Positions 9,039 to 19,223 of a stretch of 64,000 nucleotides of DNA are shown here, piece after piece. Each line of letters begins with the position of its first letter. Positions within the stretch are counted from its first letter, which is position 1. Source of the DNA: Selenomonas sp. TAMA-11512. Lineage in GTDB: Bacteria > Bacillota > Negativicutes > Selenomonadales > Selenomonadaceae. Under the pieces are notes generated by a model. The model did no database searches and was not told the DNA's origin. It saw only the letters and a program-made list of their open reading frames with translations. The position numbers were made by a program, and so were the translations under genes. The DNA is taken from the NCBI RefSeq assembly GCF_037076525.1, contig NZ_AP029018.1, positions 806,001 through 870,000 of the forward strand, read 5' to 3'.

Positions 9039-9809
9039 ATGAAGTTCGGTATGACGAGTAAGAAGTCGCTCTCTCGTGTGCTTGCGGCAGCTGTGCTGTC
9101 CGGAGCGGTGGTTCTGTCGAGTTCTGCGGATGACGCGGAGGCGAAGCGCCTCCACGATCCGGCGGTTGATACGCAGGTGACGACGACGGCAAAGTCGGAG
9201 CGCGTCTCTATCAAGGATAGAATCCAAAGCATTCTGGACGAGGGCAAGTCGGATTCGTCGGCATCGTCGATGCCGGATCCGTACGCGCTTGTGCCGTACA
9301 GCGCGACGAGTGATATTCTTGGGAAGCCGATGGCAACGGCGGAGCAGTGTGTACGCTATCTCCTGTCGGTCAATCCGTCGCCCAGCATCTCGGTCACACC
9401 GGAGGAATTGGTATCTTATTACTACGAAGAGGGCGCGCGTGAGGGCATTCGTCCGGATGTGGCGTTTGCGCAGGCGCTCAAGGAGACGGGCTTTTTCCGC
9501 TATGGCGGAACGGTCACGCCGGATCAGAACAACTACTGCGGTCTCGGTACGACGAGCGCACATGTCAAGGGAGCATACTTCCCGACAGCGCGCATCGGCG
9601 TCCGTGCGCACATCCAGCACCTCAAGGCGTATGCCTCGACACAGAAGCCTGCCGAGAGGGTTGTCGATCCCCGCTATGATCTCGTACGCAGCACCTACGG
9701 TAAGCGTACACTGGGCAAGTGGCAGGATCTCAACGGACGCTGGGCCGTACCGGGTACGACGTACGGACAGAGTATCCTGCAGATGCACCGCACGATGGTG
9801 GGACACTAA
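9039..9809 (+). CDS. Secreted glucosaminidase-domain protein (peptidoglycan hydrolase)
   Basis: A 256-residue exported protein. Residues 1-34 form a signal peptide (two Lys, a hydrophobic core, and an Ala-rich cleavage region near SSADDAEA). A low-complexity linker of about 60 residues follows. The C-terminal 140 residues match the endo-beta-N-acetylglucosaminidase fold: ITPEEL-like entry, the catalytic Glu in AQALKETGFFRYGG, NNYCGLGTT, and GVRAHIQHLKAYAS, with the terminal YGQSILQMHRTM. It probably cleaves glycan strands of the cell wall in the periplasm or at the surface. GAGGAGGAA precedes the ATG by eight bases. It stands alone between the permease and the ABC-F gene, with no clear promoter of its own. 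Confidence 0.9.
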   Translation: MKFGMTSKKSLSRVLAAAVLSGAVVLSSSADDAEAKRLHDPAVDTQVTTTAKSERVSIKDRIQSILDEGKSDSSASSMPDPYALVPYSATSDILGKPMATAEQCVRYLLSVNPSPSISVTPEELVSYYYEEGAREGIRPDVAFAQALKETGFFRYGGTVTPDQNNYCGLGTTSAHVKGAYFPTARIGVRAHIQHLKAYASTQKPAERVVDPRYDLVRSTYGKRTLGKWQDLNGRWAVPGTTYGQSILQMHRTMVGH

Positions 9810-9813
9810 GTAA

Positions 9814-11460
<1,647 letters not shown>

Positions 11461-11602
11461 GAACAGTTTTCGCGTTTTGCGCTGTCCGCGTTCCTGCGCG
11501 GCCGTCAGACGGCGGCAGCATGCTCTTCCGGACGCAGCGTCAAACCGGAACGCTGTGCGGTGCTTATCGATGTGCATGACGCTTGAGGCAAGGAGGGAAA
11601 CC

Positions 11603-13213
11603 ATGTTCGAGAAGCTGGCGGAAACAGCGGTCATTGCGCGCGAAGATCGGTTTGCCGCTCCTCGCCTCAAGGAAATGATCCGAGTGCTTCGGGAGCGCGA
11701 GATCGTCCGGGGCATCACGCCGGAGAAGTTTCGGCTGATCTTGGAAGATCTCGGTCCGACATTTGTCAAGCTCGGACAGATCATGAGCATGCGCCCGGAC
11801 TTTCTGCCGCAGGAATACTGCGATGAACTGATGAAGCTGCAGTCCGAAGCCTGTCCTCTGCCCTTTCCGGAGATACAGAAGGTCTTGGAGGAGGAGTACC
11901 AGAGGCGGTGGACGCAGGTCTTTGCATCCATCGATGAGGAGGCTCTCGGCTCCGCTTCCATCGCGCAGGTGCACCGCGCGGTTTTGAAGAGCGGCGAAAG
12001 AGTCGTCGTCAAGGTGCAGCGCCCCGGCGTTCACGATGTGATGAGCAAGGACATCGTCCTCCTGAAGCGCGCGGCGACGATTCTGAACCTCCTGGGACCC
12101 ATGCAGGATGTCATCGATTTTCGCATGATTCTCGACGAGATGTGGGAAATCGCCAAGCAGGAGATGGACTTCCTGATGGAGGCGAATCACATTGAGGAAT
12201 TCCGTCATCTCAACAGCGATGAACCGAATATCCTGTGCCCGCGTGTCTACCATCAGCTGACGACGCAGCATGTGCTCGTCATGGAGTACATCGAAGGACT
12301 TCCCATCGATGACATTGAAGGAATCCGTGCATCGGGGTATGACATCACGAAGATCGGCACACGGCTCGGCGAGAACTATGTCAAACAGATTGTCGAGGAC
12401 GGCTACTTTCATGCCGACCCGCATCCGGGGAATATCTGGGTGCGGCAGGGCAAGATTGTGTGGCTTGATCTCGGCATGATGGGGCGCATCTCGAACAAGG
12501 ACCGTGCGGCCATACAAAAAGCTATCTTTGCGCTGGCGCAAAAGGATACGCTCGAAATGAAGACCGCGGTGCTTGCTCTCGGAGTGGCGAAGGCGAAGAT
12601 TGATCATACGCGTCTGTATGAGGATATCGATGCATTGATTGCACAGTATGGGGATCTCGATTTTCAGTCGCTGGAGATGGGGGTGCTCTCCAGGCAGATC
12701 ATGCATGTCCTGCGCGTCCATCACATCGCCATGGCTCCCGGAATCAGCATGTTTTGCCGCGGCATCATGACGATTGAAGGCGTCATGCGGCTGGTGTGTC
12801 CTGACGTCAGCTTTGTGGAAATTCTGGCGCGGAGCATGCAGCTCAAGCTGAAGCGTGATTTTCACTGGCGGGATGAGGTCAGCAAGGCAAAGCGGGAAGG
12901 CTACCTGATGCTCAGGAAGTCCTTGCAGTTGCCGGAGCAGATATCGGATATACTCAAGATGACCATGAGCGGGCAGACAAAGGTCAACCTCGATCTGACA
13001 GGCTCCGAAGAACCGCTCAGACGTATCGATAAGATGATCAACAAGTTGATTGCCGCTGTTTTGAGCGCGGCATTGCTCTTGGGGTCGAGCATCATATCGA
13101 CGACACAGATGACGCCGAAGATGATGGAGATTCCGCTTCTCGGGGTGATCGGCTATATAGCGGCGATCCTGATTTCGGGACGGCTTTTATGGAGTATTTT
13201 AAAGCATCGATGA
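11603..13213 (+). CDS. ubiB: UbiB/AarF (ABC1) atypical kinase-like protein
   Basis: A 536-residue membrane-anchored protein of the UbiB/ADCK family, needed for quinone biosynthesis or lipid handling in many bacteria. Family marks are the KxGQ motif in FVKLGQIMSMRPD near residue 57, the Ala-rich nucleotide loop GSASIAQVHRA near 115, VVVKVQRPGV with the invariant Lys, HADPHPGNIW near 270 and the metal-binding LDLGMMG. Two hydrophobic helices close the C-terminus. I chose the ATG at 11603 because AAGGAGGG lies just upstream. About 140 bases separate it from the ABC-F gene with no terminator. The role in menaquinone metabolism is inferred from the family and the UbiD/UbiA genes nearby. Confidence 0.93.
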   Translation: MFEKLAETAVIAREDRFAAPRLKEMIRVLREREIVRGITPEKFRLILEDLGPTFVKLGQIMSMRPDFLPQEYCDELMKLQSEACPLPFPEIQKVLEEEYQRRWTQVFASIDEEALGSASIAQVHRAVLKSGERVVVKVQRPGVHDVMSKDIVLLKRAATILNLLGPMQDVIDFRMILDEMWEIAKQEMDFLMEANHIEEFRHLNSDEPNILCPRVYHQLTTQHVLVMEYIEGLPIDDIEGIRASGYDITKIGTRLGENYVKQIVEDGYFHADPHPGNIWVRQGKIVWLDLGMMGRISNKDRAAIQKAIFALAQKDTLEMKTAVLALGVAKAKIDHTRLYEDIDALIAQYGDLDFQSLEMGVLSRQIMHVLRVHHIAMAPGISMFCRGIMTIEGVMRLVCPDVSFVEILARSMQLKLKRDFHWRDEVSKAKREGYLMLRKSLQLPEQISDILKMTMSGQTKVNLDLTGSEEPLRRIDKMINKLIAAVLSAALLLGSSIISTTQMTPKMMEIPLLGVIGYIAAILISGRLLWSILKHR

Positions 13214-13232
13214 GATGGAGAAGGGGACGTTT

Positions 13233-13589
13233 ATGCAAGGCATACGAGGTGCAATAACGGTTGAAGAGGACACGAAGGAAATGATCTTTCAGTCGGTCAG
13301 ACTCTTGGTCACGGATATCTGCCGCATGAACAGAATATCATCGGAGGATATCGGGGCCGCCATATTTACGGCGACCAAGGATCTGACAGCCGCTTTTCCG
13401 GCAGCTGGTGCCAGAGAGTTAAAGGGGTTTGATACGGTCCCTCTCTTTGACGCACAGCAGATGGATGTGACAGACTCCCTCGAGCGTTGTATTCGCGTAC
13501 TGCTTCTCGTCAATACGGATAAGAAGCAGAACGAGATTCATCATATATACCTCGGTGAGGCGAGAGGTCTTCGCCCGGATCTGAGATAA
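13233..13589 (+). CDS. aroH: Chorismate mutase, AroH type
   Basis: Converts chorismate to prephenate, the first step towards Phe and Tyr. At 118 residues it has the size of the small trimeric Bacillus AroH rather than the helical AroQ type. GIRGAITVEEDTKEMI at the N-terminus carries the active-site Arg, PLFDAQQMDVTDSLERCIRV the middle conserved block, and HIYLGEARGLRPDL the C-terminal Tyr and Arg-containing block. The ATG at 13233 follows GAGAAGGGG, and the gene begins 19 bases after ubiB, so the two are probably co-transcribed. No other aromatic amino acid gene is nearby. Confidence 0.95.
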   Translation: MQGIRGAITVEEDTKEMIFQSVRLLVTDICRMNRISSEDIGAAIFTATKDLTAAFPAAGARELKGFDTVPLFDAQQMDVTDSLERCIRVLLLVNTDKKQNEIHHIYLGEARGLRPDLR

Positions 13590-13629
13590 ATGTATTCGTG
13601 TTTGCGTAACTATCAAAGGAGTGTTTTTC

Positions 13630-14028
13630 ATGAAGAAAATCATTACAACAGACAAGGCGCCGGCAGCGCTCGGGCCATACTCACAGGGCATCCGCACATC
13701 GGGCGGATTCATTTTCGCTTCGGGGCAGATTGCCATTGATCCCGCAACGGGCGAGCTCGTCGCCGGCGGCATCAAAGAGCAGACGACGCAGGTCATGGAG
13801 AACCTCGCGGCGGTTCTCGCGGCGGAGGAATCCACGTTTGACGATGTCGTAAAAACGACCATTTATCTGAAGGATATCAACGATTTCGTTGCCGTAAATA
13901 CGGTCTATGCGAAGTATTTCTCGGAGAATCCGCCCGCCCGCGTATGCGTTCAGGTAGCGGCTCTTCCAAAGGACGCTCTCATCGAGATAGAGCTCATCGC
14001 CGAAGAGGGGCACGCATACAGCTATTGA
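13630..14028 (+). CDS. ridA: RidA family reactive enamine/imine deaminase
   Basis: A 132-residue member of the YjgF/RidA family, which hydrolyses reactive enamines and imines released by pyridoxal enzymes such as threonine dehydratase. The N-terminus APAALGPYSQGIRTSG, the segment FASGQIAIDP, and the C-terminal block PARVCVQVAALPKDALIEIE with the conserved Arg and Glu are all present, which supports an active RidA-type site. AAAGGAG precedes the ATG at 13630. It is the last gene before a clear terminator and could be in the ubiB-aroH transcript. Confidence 0.96.
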   Translation: MKKIITTDKAPAALGPYSQGIRTSGGFIFASGQIAIDPATGELVAGGIKEQTTQVMENLAAVLAAEESTFDDVVKTTIYLKDINDFVAVNTVYAKYFSENPPARVCVQVAALPKDALIEIELIAEEGHAYSY

Positions 14029-14060
14029 TTTGCATGTGAAAAATTGCATCCGAATGTGAG

Positions 14061-14105
14061 AAGAGGCTGCCGCACGGTTTTATATCCGCGCGGCAGCCTC
14101 TTTGT
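14061..14105 (+). terminator. Rho-independent terminator after ridA
   Basis: A 13-bp perfect stem (AAGAGGCTGCCGC with its complement at 14090-14102) and a 16-base loop, ending in a short TTT run. It lies 32 bases after ridA. Confidence 0.85.
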
Positions 14106-14223
14106 GTGCCGCGCCGGCAAGGGAATACTCGCACCGCAATACGTGATGTGCCGTGAACAGCTCTGCATTTCTTGCCGCAGAACAGATACAGTTTCCGTTC
14201 CCCTTCTTTCCTATTGCCGTGCT

Positions 14224-14252
14224 TTGTATTGTATGATAGTATTTAATATAGA
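14224..14252 (+). promoter_or_regulatory. Possible promoter of the uxu operon
   Basis: TTGTAT and TATAGA are spaced by 17 bases, about 45 bases before uxuA, in an AT-rich pocket after 120 bases in which I see nothing else. No UxuR/ExuR-type operator is obvious. Confidence 0.4.
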
Positions 14253-14295
14253 TAACAGAATATAAAGTTTTTGATGCGCGGAGGAGGCCTTCAGA

Positions 14296-15375
14296 ATGAG
14301 AATGACTTTTCGCTGGTATGGCAAAAAAGATGATCAGATTACACTGCAGCAGATCGAGCAGATTCCCGGTATGGACGGTATCGTCGGTGCGCTCTTTGAT
14401 ATTCCCGTGGGCGCGGTATGGCCGGCAGAACCGTTGCTTCATATTAAAGAAGAAGCAGCTAAACATAATCTCGTATTCAAAGATCTGGAGAGCATCAATG
14501 TCCACGAAGACATCAAATTAGGGCTGCCGAGCCGTGACCGATACATTGAAAACTATATCTGTTCTCTGAAGAACGCGGCTAAGGCCGGTATGGAAACGGT
14601 CTGCTACAATTTTATGCCCGTATTTGACTGGACCCGGACGGATCTGGCCAAGCCACTTTATGACGGCTCCACCTGTTTGGCGTATGACTATCACGTCATC
14701 GTTGGCAAGACGCCGCAGGATATGGCGCGGGAAATCCTCGACAACAGCAACGGATTTGTCATGGCCGGATGGGAACCGGAACGCCTGCAGGAGCTGTCTC
14801 TCCTTTTTGAACAGTACGAAGGCATGGATGAAGACGGTCTGCGCAAGAACCTGGAATATTTCCTGAAAGCCGTCGTTCCCGTGGCGGAGGAATGCGGCAT
14901 CAAGATGGGCATTCATCCGGATGATCCGCCGATCTCCGTATTCGGTCTGCCGCGCATCGTCAAGAACGAAGCTGACCTTGATAAAATCGCGGCTATGGCA
15001 GACAGTGAAAGCAACGGCTTTACGATCTGCACGGGGTCTCTGGGGTCGAACCTCCAAAACGATATCCCGCATATCATCCGCAAATTCGGCCGTCGGAATC
15101 GAGTCAGTTTTGTTCATCTGCGCAATGTACAGGTCCATGAACCTTGGGTCTTCAATGAAGTGGCCCATAAGTCATCCATCGGTTCCCTTGACATGTTTGA
15201 AATCGTCAAAGCTCTCCATGATATACGTTTTGACGGGCCGATTCGTCCGGATCACGGCCGCATGATCTGGGGGGAAGAAGGACGTCCCGGCTATGGCCTC
15301 TATGACCGGGCTCTTGGCGCCAACTACATCTGCGGTCTATGGGATGCGGTCAACCGTCTGTGCGGACAGTTTTGA
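14296..15375 (+). CDS. uxuA: D-mannonate dehydratase
   Basis: Removes water from D-mannonate to give 2-keto-3-deoxygluconate in glucuronate catabolism. The 359-residue TIM-barrel protein shows the family's metal and substrate residues: MTFRWYGKKDDQI at the start, KMGIHPDDPP near residue 205 with a metal-binding His, FTICTGSLGSN near 245 with a conserved Cys, VSFVHLRNVQVH near 270 and IRPDHGRMIWG near 315. GGAGGAGG precedes the ATG. It heads a three-gene set with a fructuronate reductase and a zinc alcohol dehydrogenase. No transporter, kdgK or kdgA is present in the window. Confidence 0.96.
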   Translation: MRMTFRWYGKKDDQITLQQIEQIPGMDGIVGALFDIPVGAVWPAEPLLHIKEEAAKHNLVFKDLESINVHEDIKLGLPSRDRYIENYICSLKNAAKAGMETVCYNFMPVFDWTRTDLAKPLYDGSTCLAYDYHVIVGKTPQDMAREILDNSNGFVMAGWEPERLQELSLLFEQYEGMDEDGLRKNLEYFLKAVVPVAEECGIKMGIHPDDPPISVFGLPRIVKNEADLDKIAAMADSESNGFTICTGSLGSNLQNDIPHIIRKFGRRNRVSFVHLRNVQVHEPWVFNEVAHKSSIGSLDMFEIVKALHDIRFDGPIRPDHGRMIWGEEGRPGYGLYDRALGANYICGLWDAVNRLCGQF

Positions 15376-15411
15376 TAATCGTCATAAGTCTTACTGCGGG
15401 AGGAATGTTCT

Positions 15412-17013
15412 ATGTTGCATTTGAAGCGGCGGGAAATCGCTGACCATCCTTCTCTTTGGGAAGAAAAAGGATTTGCGCTCTATCACTTTGATGATCGGAG
15501 CATCACGGAAGAAACAGGAAAGGCGCCGCAGTGGCTCCACATCGGCGGCGGCAATCTGTTCCGCGCCTATATTGCCGTCCTGCAGCAGCGTCTCCTCGAT
15601 CAGGGGCTTGTTCATACGGGGCTGATTGCGGCGACGACCCACAATGCCGCTGTCGTGGATGATGTTTTCCGGCCGCACGATAACCTCCATGTCCATGTGA
15701 CCATGACAACGGACGGTCAGTTCGGCAAAGAAGTCATCGGCAGTGTCTGTGAAACCGTAGCGATCAAACGGGATCGATCGGATGATTGGCAGCGGCTGCT
15801 CCAAATCTTTACGGCGCCGTCGATGCAGCTGGTCAGCTTTACGATTACGGAAAAAGGCTATAATCTGAAAGATTATGACGGCAACTATTATGCCGATGTG
15901 GCATCGGATCTGGAGAAGGGTCCGGAGCAGACCGTAAGTTCCATGGGCAGTCTCGCGGCGCTTACCTACGTCCGTTATCAGGCCGGTGTTTCGCCGATTG
16001 CCTTCGTCAGCATGGACAATTGCTCTCACAACGGGGACCGGCTTCGACTGGCGTTCCTGACCTTTGCCGAGGCTTGGCAGGAAAAGGGATATACGGATGC
16101 CGGCTTCACGGCCTATATAGCGGAAAAGACGGCATTCCCCTACAGTATGATCGATAAAATCGTGCCCGGCCCTTCGCCGAATGTGCAGACATATCTCAAG
16201 GACTGCGGCTTTGCCGATACGGATTACATTAAAGCCGGCAACAGCAGCTATGCTCTATTTGTCAACTCGGAAGCCAAGGAATACCTGGTCATTGAAGACG
16301 ACTTCCCAAATGGCCGCCCTCCCCTTGAAAAGGCCGGCGTCATCTTTACGGATAGGGAAACTGTCAATCAGTGTGAACGCATGAAAGTCGGCACCTGTCT
16401 CAATCCGCTCCACACGACGCTGGCCGTCTACGGATGCCTCCTGGGCTATGTCAAGATTGCTGATGAAATCGGTGATCCCCAGCTCAGAGGGCTGGCGGAA
16501 AAGATCGGCTATGACGAAGGACTGCCCGTCGCGGTCAATCCCGGCGTGCTCAATCCGAAGGCGTTTATCGATGAACTGCTCCAAGAACGGCTGCCCAATC
16601 CCAACGTACCCGATACACCGCAGCGCATCGCTTCGGATACCTCGCAGAAAGTGGGCGTCCGCTACGGGAATACCATCAAAGCCTATGGCGAGAAAGCGAA
16701 GAACCTGAAGTACATTCCTTTGGCTATTGCCGGCTGGTGCCGTTACCTTCTCGCTGTCGATGATACGGGCAAAGATTTTGAGCCCAGCCCGGATCCGCTC
16801 CTGAAGGAGCTGCAGCAGACACTCTCTTCCGTCCGCTTCGGGCAGCCGGAGACGGCGGAAGGATCCCTGCATGAGATTCTCTCCAACCGCGACATCTTCG
16901 GCGGTGCAGATCTCTGCAAAGCAGGCTTGGAATCGGTTATCGAAGGCTATTTCAAAGAGCTTATTGCCGGCCCCGGAGCAGTCCGAGCCGTTCTGAAGAA
17001 ATATGTAGGCTAA
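15412..17013 (+). CDS. uxuB: Fructuronate reductase (mannitol dehydrogenase family)
   Basis: NAD-dependent polyol dehydrogenase of 533 residues; next to uxuA it most likely reduces D-fructuronate to D-mannonate. The Rossmann segment IGGGNLFRAYIAVLQQ lies near residue 45. The family block FPYSMIDKIVPGPSP near 245 and KVGTCLNPLHTTLAVYG near 330, with the catalytic Lys and nearby Asn/His, mark the long-chain mannitol/fructuronate dehydrogenases. GGGAGG lies upstream of the ATG, 36 bases after uxuA. Longer than E. coli UxuB (about 486), as in other Firmicute versions. Tagaturonate reductase activity cannot be excluded. Confidence 0.9.
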   Translation: MLHLKRREIADHPSLWEEKGFALYHFDDRSITEETGKAPQWLHIGGGNLFRAYIAVLQQRLLDQGLVHTGLIAATTHNAAVVDDVFRPHDNLHVHVTMTTDGQFGKEVIGSVCETVAIKRDRSDDWQRLLQIFTAPSMQLVSFTITEKGYNLKDYDGNYYADVASDLEKGPEQTVSSMGSLAALTYVRYQAGVSPIAFVSMDNCSHNGDRLRLAFLTFAEAWQEKGYTDAGFTAYIAEKTAFPYSMIDKIVPGPSPNVQTYLKDCGFADTDYIKAGNSSYALFVNSEAKEYLVIEDDFPNGRPPLEKAGVIFTDRETVNQCERMKVGTCLNPLHTTLAVYGCLLGYVKIADEIGDPQLRGLAEKIGYDEGLPVAVNPGVLNPKAFIDELLQERLPNPNVPDTPQRIASDTSQKVGVRYGNTIKAYGEKAKNLKYIPLAIAGWCRYLLAVDDTGKDFEPSPDPLLKELQQTLSSVRFGQPETAEGSLHEILSNRDIFGGADLCKAGLESVIEGYFKELIAGPGAVRAVLKKYVG

Positions 17014-17057
17014 GAGCCGGCAGATAGAATATCTTTTGTACATGAGGAGGAAACAAG

Positions 17058-18077
17058 ATGAAAGCAGTAGTCGTTGAAAAGCCGGGCAGTATTGCCATTG
17101 CAGAACGGGAAGTTCCGTCTATTACGGAGACACAGGTATTAGTCAAAGTCAAAGCTGCCGGCATCTGCGGGTCGGATGTACACATTTTCCACGGGAAAAA
17201 CGCCTTTGCCACGTATCCTCGTGTAGTCGGTCATGAATTCGTGGGGGAAGTCGTCAAAGTGGGCAGTCAGACGGAAAATACCGCTGTCGGCGACCATGTC
17301 GCTGTCGATCCTGTCGTCTCCTGCGGTCATTGCTACGCCTGCCGCACGGAACGCCACAATGTATGCAAGACGGTGCAAGTCATGGGTGTCCATCGTGACG
17401 GCGGCTTCCAGGAATATGTGGCTGCCGACTATAGGCAGGCATACAAGCTGCCGCAGGATCTTCCTTGGGACATCGCATCTACCGTCGAGCCCTATTCCAT
17501 CGGGGCGCAGGTAGCGCATCGCGGTCGCCTTACGGGGGATGATACGGTCCTCATCTGCGGCGCCGGTCCGATCGGTCTGATCATTCTCCAGATCGCCAAG
17601 ATGAAAGGTGCTCGCGTGGCCATTCTTGACATTGTCGACAGTCGTCTCGAGAAGGCAAAGGAAATGGGCGCAGATCTGGCAGTCAACGGCAAGACGATGA
17701 ACATTGTCGACGCTATGAAGGAATTTACCGGCGGCGAAGGGTTCAACCTCATCTATGAAGCGACAGCCAACACGAAGCTGCTGGCCACCTGCATTCGTGA
17801 ACTGCCCAGTCAGGCCGGGCGCATCGTCGTCCTCGGCTTCACGACGGATGAGCTGCCTATCCGCCAGGTGGATATCATGGGTCGGGAACTGGAAATCATC
17901 GGCACCCGACTGAACAACCATCGATTCCCCGAAGTCATCGGTTGGTTCCGGGACGGAAAGGTGCAGCCGAAAGAAATCATCACGCATACCTTCCCCTTTG
18001 AAAAGGCTGCAGAAGCCTTCCGTTTCAACGATGAAAATCCCGATAAAGTGCTGAAAATCGTCCTTACCTTCGATTAA
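17058..18077 (+). CDS. Zinc-dependent alcohol dehydrogenase of the sugar-acid/polyol type
   Basis: A 339-residue medium-chain dehydrogenase. The catalytic zinc ligands are in GICGSDVHIFHG (Cys near residue 37) and VGHEFVGEV (His-Glu near 60); the structural zinc is bound by four Cys in CGHCYACRTERHNVC near 90-104. The cofactor site is GAGPIGLIILQ near 170. In uxu contexts such enzymes act as a second hexuronate or hexonate dehydrogenase (for example galactonate or idonate oxidation), but the substrate cannot be read from the sequence. GAGGAGG lies 8 bases upstream of the ATG. A terminator follows at 18094. Confidence 0.9.
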   Translation: MKAVVVEKPGSIAIAEREVPSITETQVLVKVKAAGICGSDVHIFHGKNAFATYPRVVGHEFVGEVVKVGSQTENTAVGDHVAVDPVVSCGHCYACRTERHNVCKTVQVMGVHRDGGFQEYVAADYRQAYKLPQDLPWDIASTVEPYSIGAQVAHRGRLTGDDTVLICGAGPIGLIILQIAKMKGARVAILDIVDSRLEKAKEMGADLAVNGKTMNIVDAMKEFTGGEGFNLIYEATANTKLLATCIRELPSQAGRIVVLGFTTDELPIRQVDIMGRELEIIGTRLNNHRFPEVIGWFRDGKVQPKEIITHTFPFEKAAEAFRFNDENPDKVLKIVLTFD

Positions 18078-18093
18078 CAGGCGATGTGAATCG

Positions 18094-18150
18094 AAAATTC
18101 CCCCCGCTCTTTCCCTTGGGCGACTCCCTTGGGATCGGGCGGGGATTTTT
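18094..18150 (+). terminator. Terminator after the uxu operon
   Basis: An imperfect long stem pairs AATTCCCCCCG with CGGGCGGGGATT, with the palindromic unit CCCTTGGG twice inside, followed by TTTTT at 18146-18150. Confidence 0.7.
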
Positions 18151-18284
18151 ATGAGCTTCAAAAGAAAGCGGGCATTCACTGCACTGTGCCTCTGCAGGGG
18201 ACTGCGTGCCTACGCACCAAGGCTTTTCCCATTCGGGATGCATTCCCCTAAAGAGGCGCATTTCTATACGCTCTTTACAGCATG

Positions 18285-18293
18285 TGCTATAAT
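18285..18293 (+). promoter_or_regulatory. Extended -10 promoter of map
   Basis: TGC directly before TATAAT (18288-18293), about 50 bases upstream of the map ATG. The -35 region is weak, as allowed for extended -10 promoters. Between the uxu terminator and this site I see no gene. Confidence 0.5.
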
Positions 18294-18344
18294 AGAGAAT
18301 TGAAAATATATCTCTATAGACGGATAGGACAAAGGAGTAAATAT

Positions 18345-19223
18345 ATGAGTACAAATCGCAACGACGTCTGCTGGTGCGGTAGTGGAAAAAAGTACAAGAA
18401 GTGCCACATGGCCATGGACGAGCGTATCGATAGCATAAAGTACGACGTTTATCGCGGACAGGTCCCGCCGCCGCACGACATCATTAAAACTGCCGCTGAC
18501 ATCGAAGGCATCCGAAAGAGCGGCGTCATCAATGACGGGGTGCTCGATCTCATGGAGAGTCTGGTTAAGCCGGGGATTGATACCGAGAGCCTCAATCAGG
18601 CGGCGCACGAGTACATCGTCAGCCATGGGGCAATTCCCGCGTGTCTCAACTACGAGGGATTTCCGAAGAGCGTCTGCATCTCCATCAACGAAGTTGTCTG
18701 CCATGGCATTCCATCAAAGGATACGATCCTTAAAGAGGGAGACATCGTCAATGTCGATACGACGACGATCCTCGACGGTTACTATGCAGATGCATCGCGC
18801 ATGTACATCGTGGGCGAGGCGTCCAAGGAGGCGCGGGACCTTGTGCGAGTCGCGAAAGAGTGCATGGAGCTCGGTATCGAAGCAGCGCGTCCATGGCATT
18901 TTCTCGGCGATATCGGCGCCGCAGTCGACGCGCACGCGAAGAAGCACGGGTACTCCATCGTCACGGCGCTCGGCGGACACGGCGTGGGCAATGATTTCCA
19001 CGAAGAGCCTTTCGTGCCGCACGTCGGCGAGACCGATACGGGGATGCTCCTCGTGCCGGGCATGGTGCTGACCGTGGAGCCGATGGTCAATGCGGGAAAG
19101 TACAAGGTCGTGACCGACAAGAAGGACGGTTGGACGGTCCGGACGCGTGACGGCTCGCTCTCCGCGCAGTGGGAGAAGACGATCCTCATTACGGAAACAG
19201 GGACGGAGGTGCTTTCGAGTTGA
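18345..19223 (+). CDS. map: Methionine aminopeptidase with N-terminal SEC-C zinc motif
   Basis: Removes the initiator Met from nascent proteins. Residues 1-25 form a SEC-C-type zinc motif (NDVCWCGSGKKYKKCH), the ribosome-tethering extension known from some type I enzymes; the rest is the pita-bread metalloprotease domain. Metal ligands are visible: NVDTTTILDGYYADAS (Asp and Asp), GHGVGNDFHEEP (His), LTVEPMV (Glu) and QWEKTILIT (Glu). Total 292 residues. AAAGGAG precedes the ATG at 18345. The stop overlaps the TTG start of the helicase gene, so the two are translationally coupled. Confidence 0.96.
   Translation: MSTNRNDVCWCGSGKKYKKCHMAMDERIDSIKYDVYRGQVPPPHDIIKTAADIEGIRKSGVINDGVLDLMESLVKPGIDTESLNQAAHEYIVSHGAIPACLNYEGFPKSVCISINEVVCHGIPSKDTILKEGDIVNVDTTTILDGYYADASRMYIVGEASKEARDLVRVAKECMELGIEAARPWHFLGDIGAAVDAHAKKHGYSIVTALGGHGVGNDFHEEPFVPHVGETDTGMLLVPGMVLTVEPMVNAGKYKVVTDKKDGWTVRTRDGSLSAQWEKTILITETGTEVLSS

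Noticed and set aside
18152-18284. Small gene or riboswitch before map
   Set aside because: The only ATG-led frame (from 18151) starts inside the uxu terminator region, lacks a ribosome site and has a poor composition; no conserved RNA motif was recognised.
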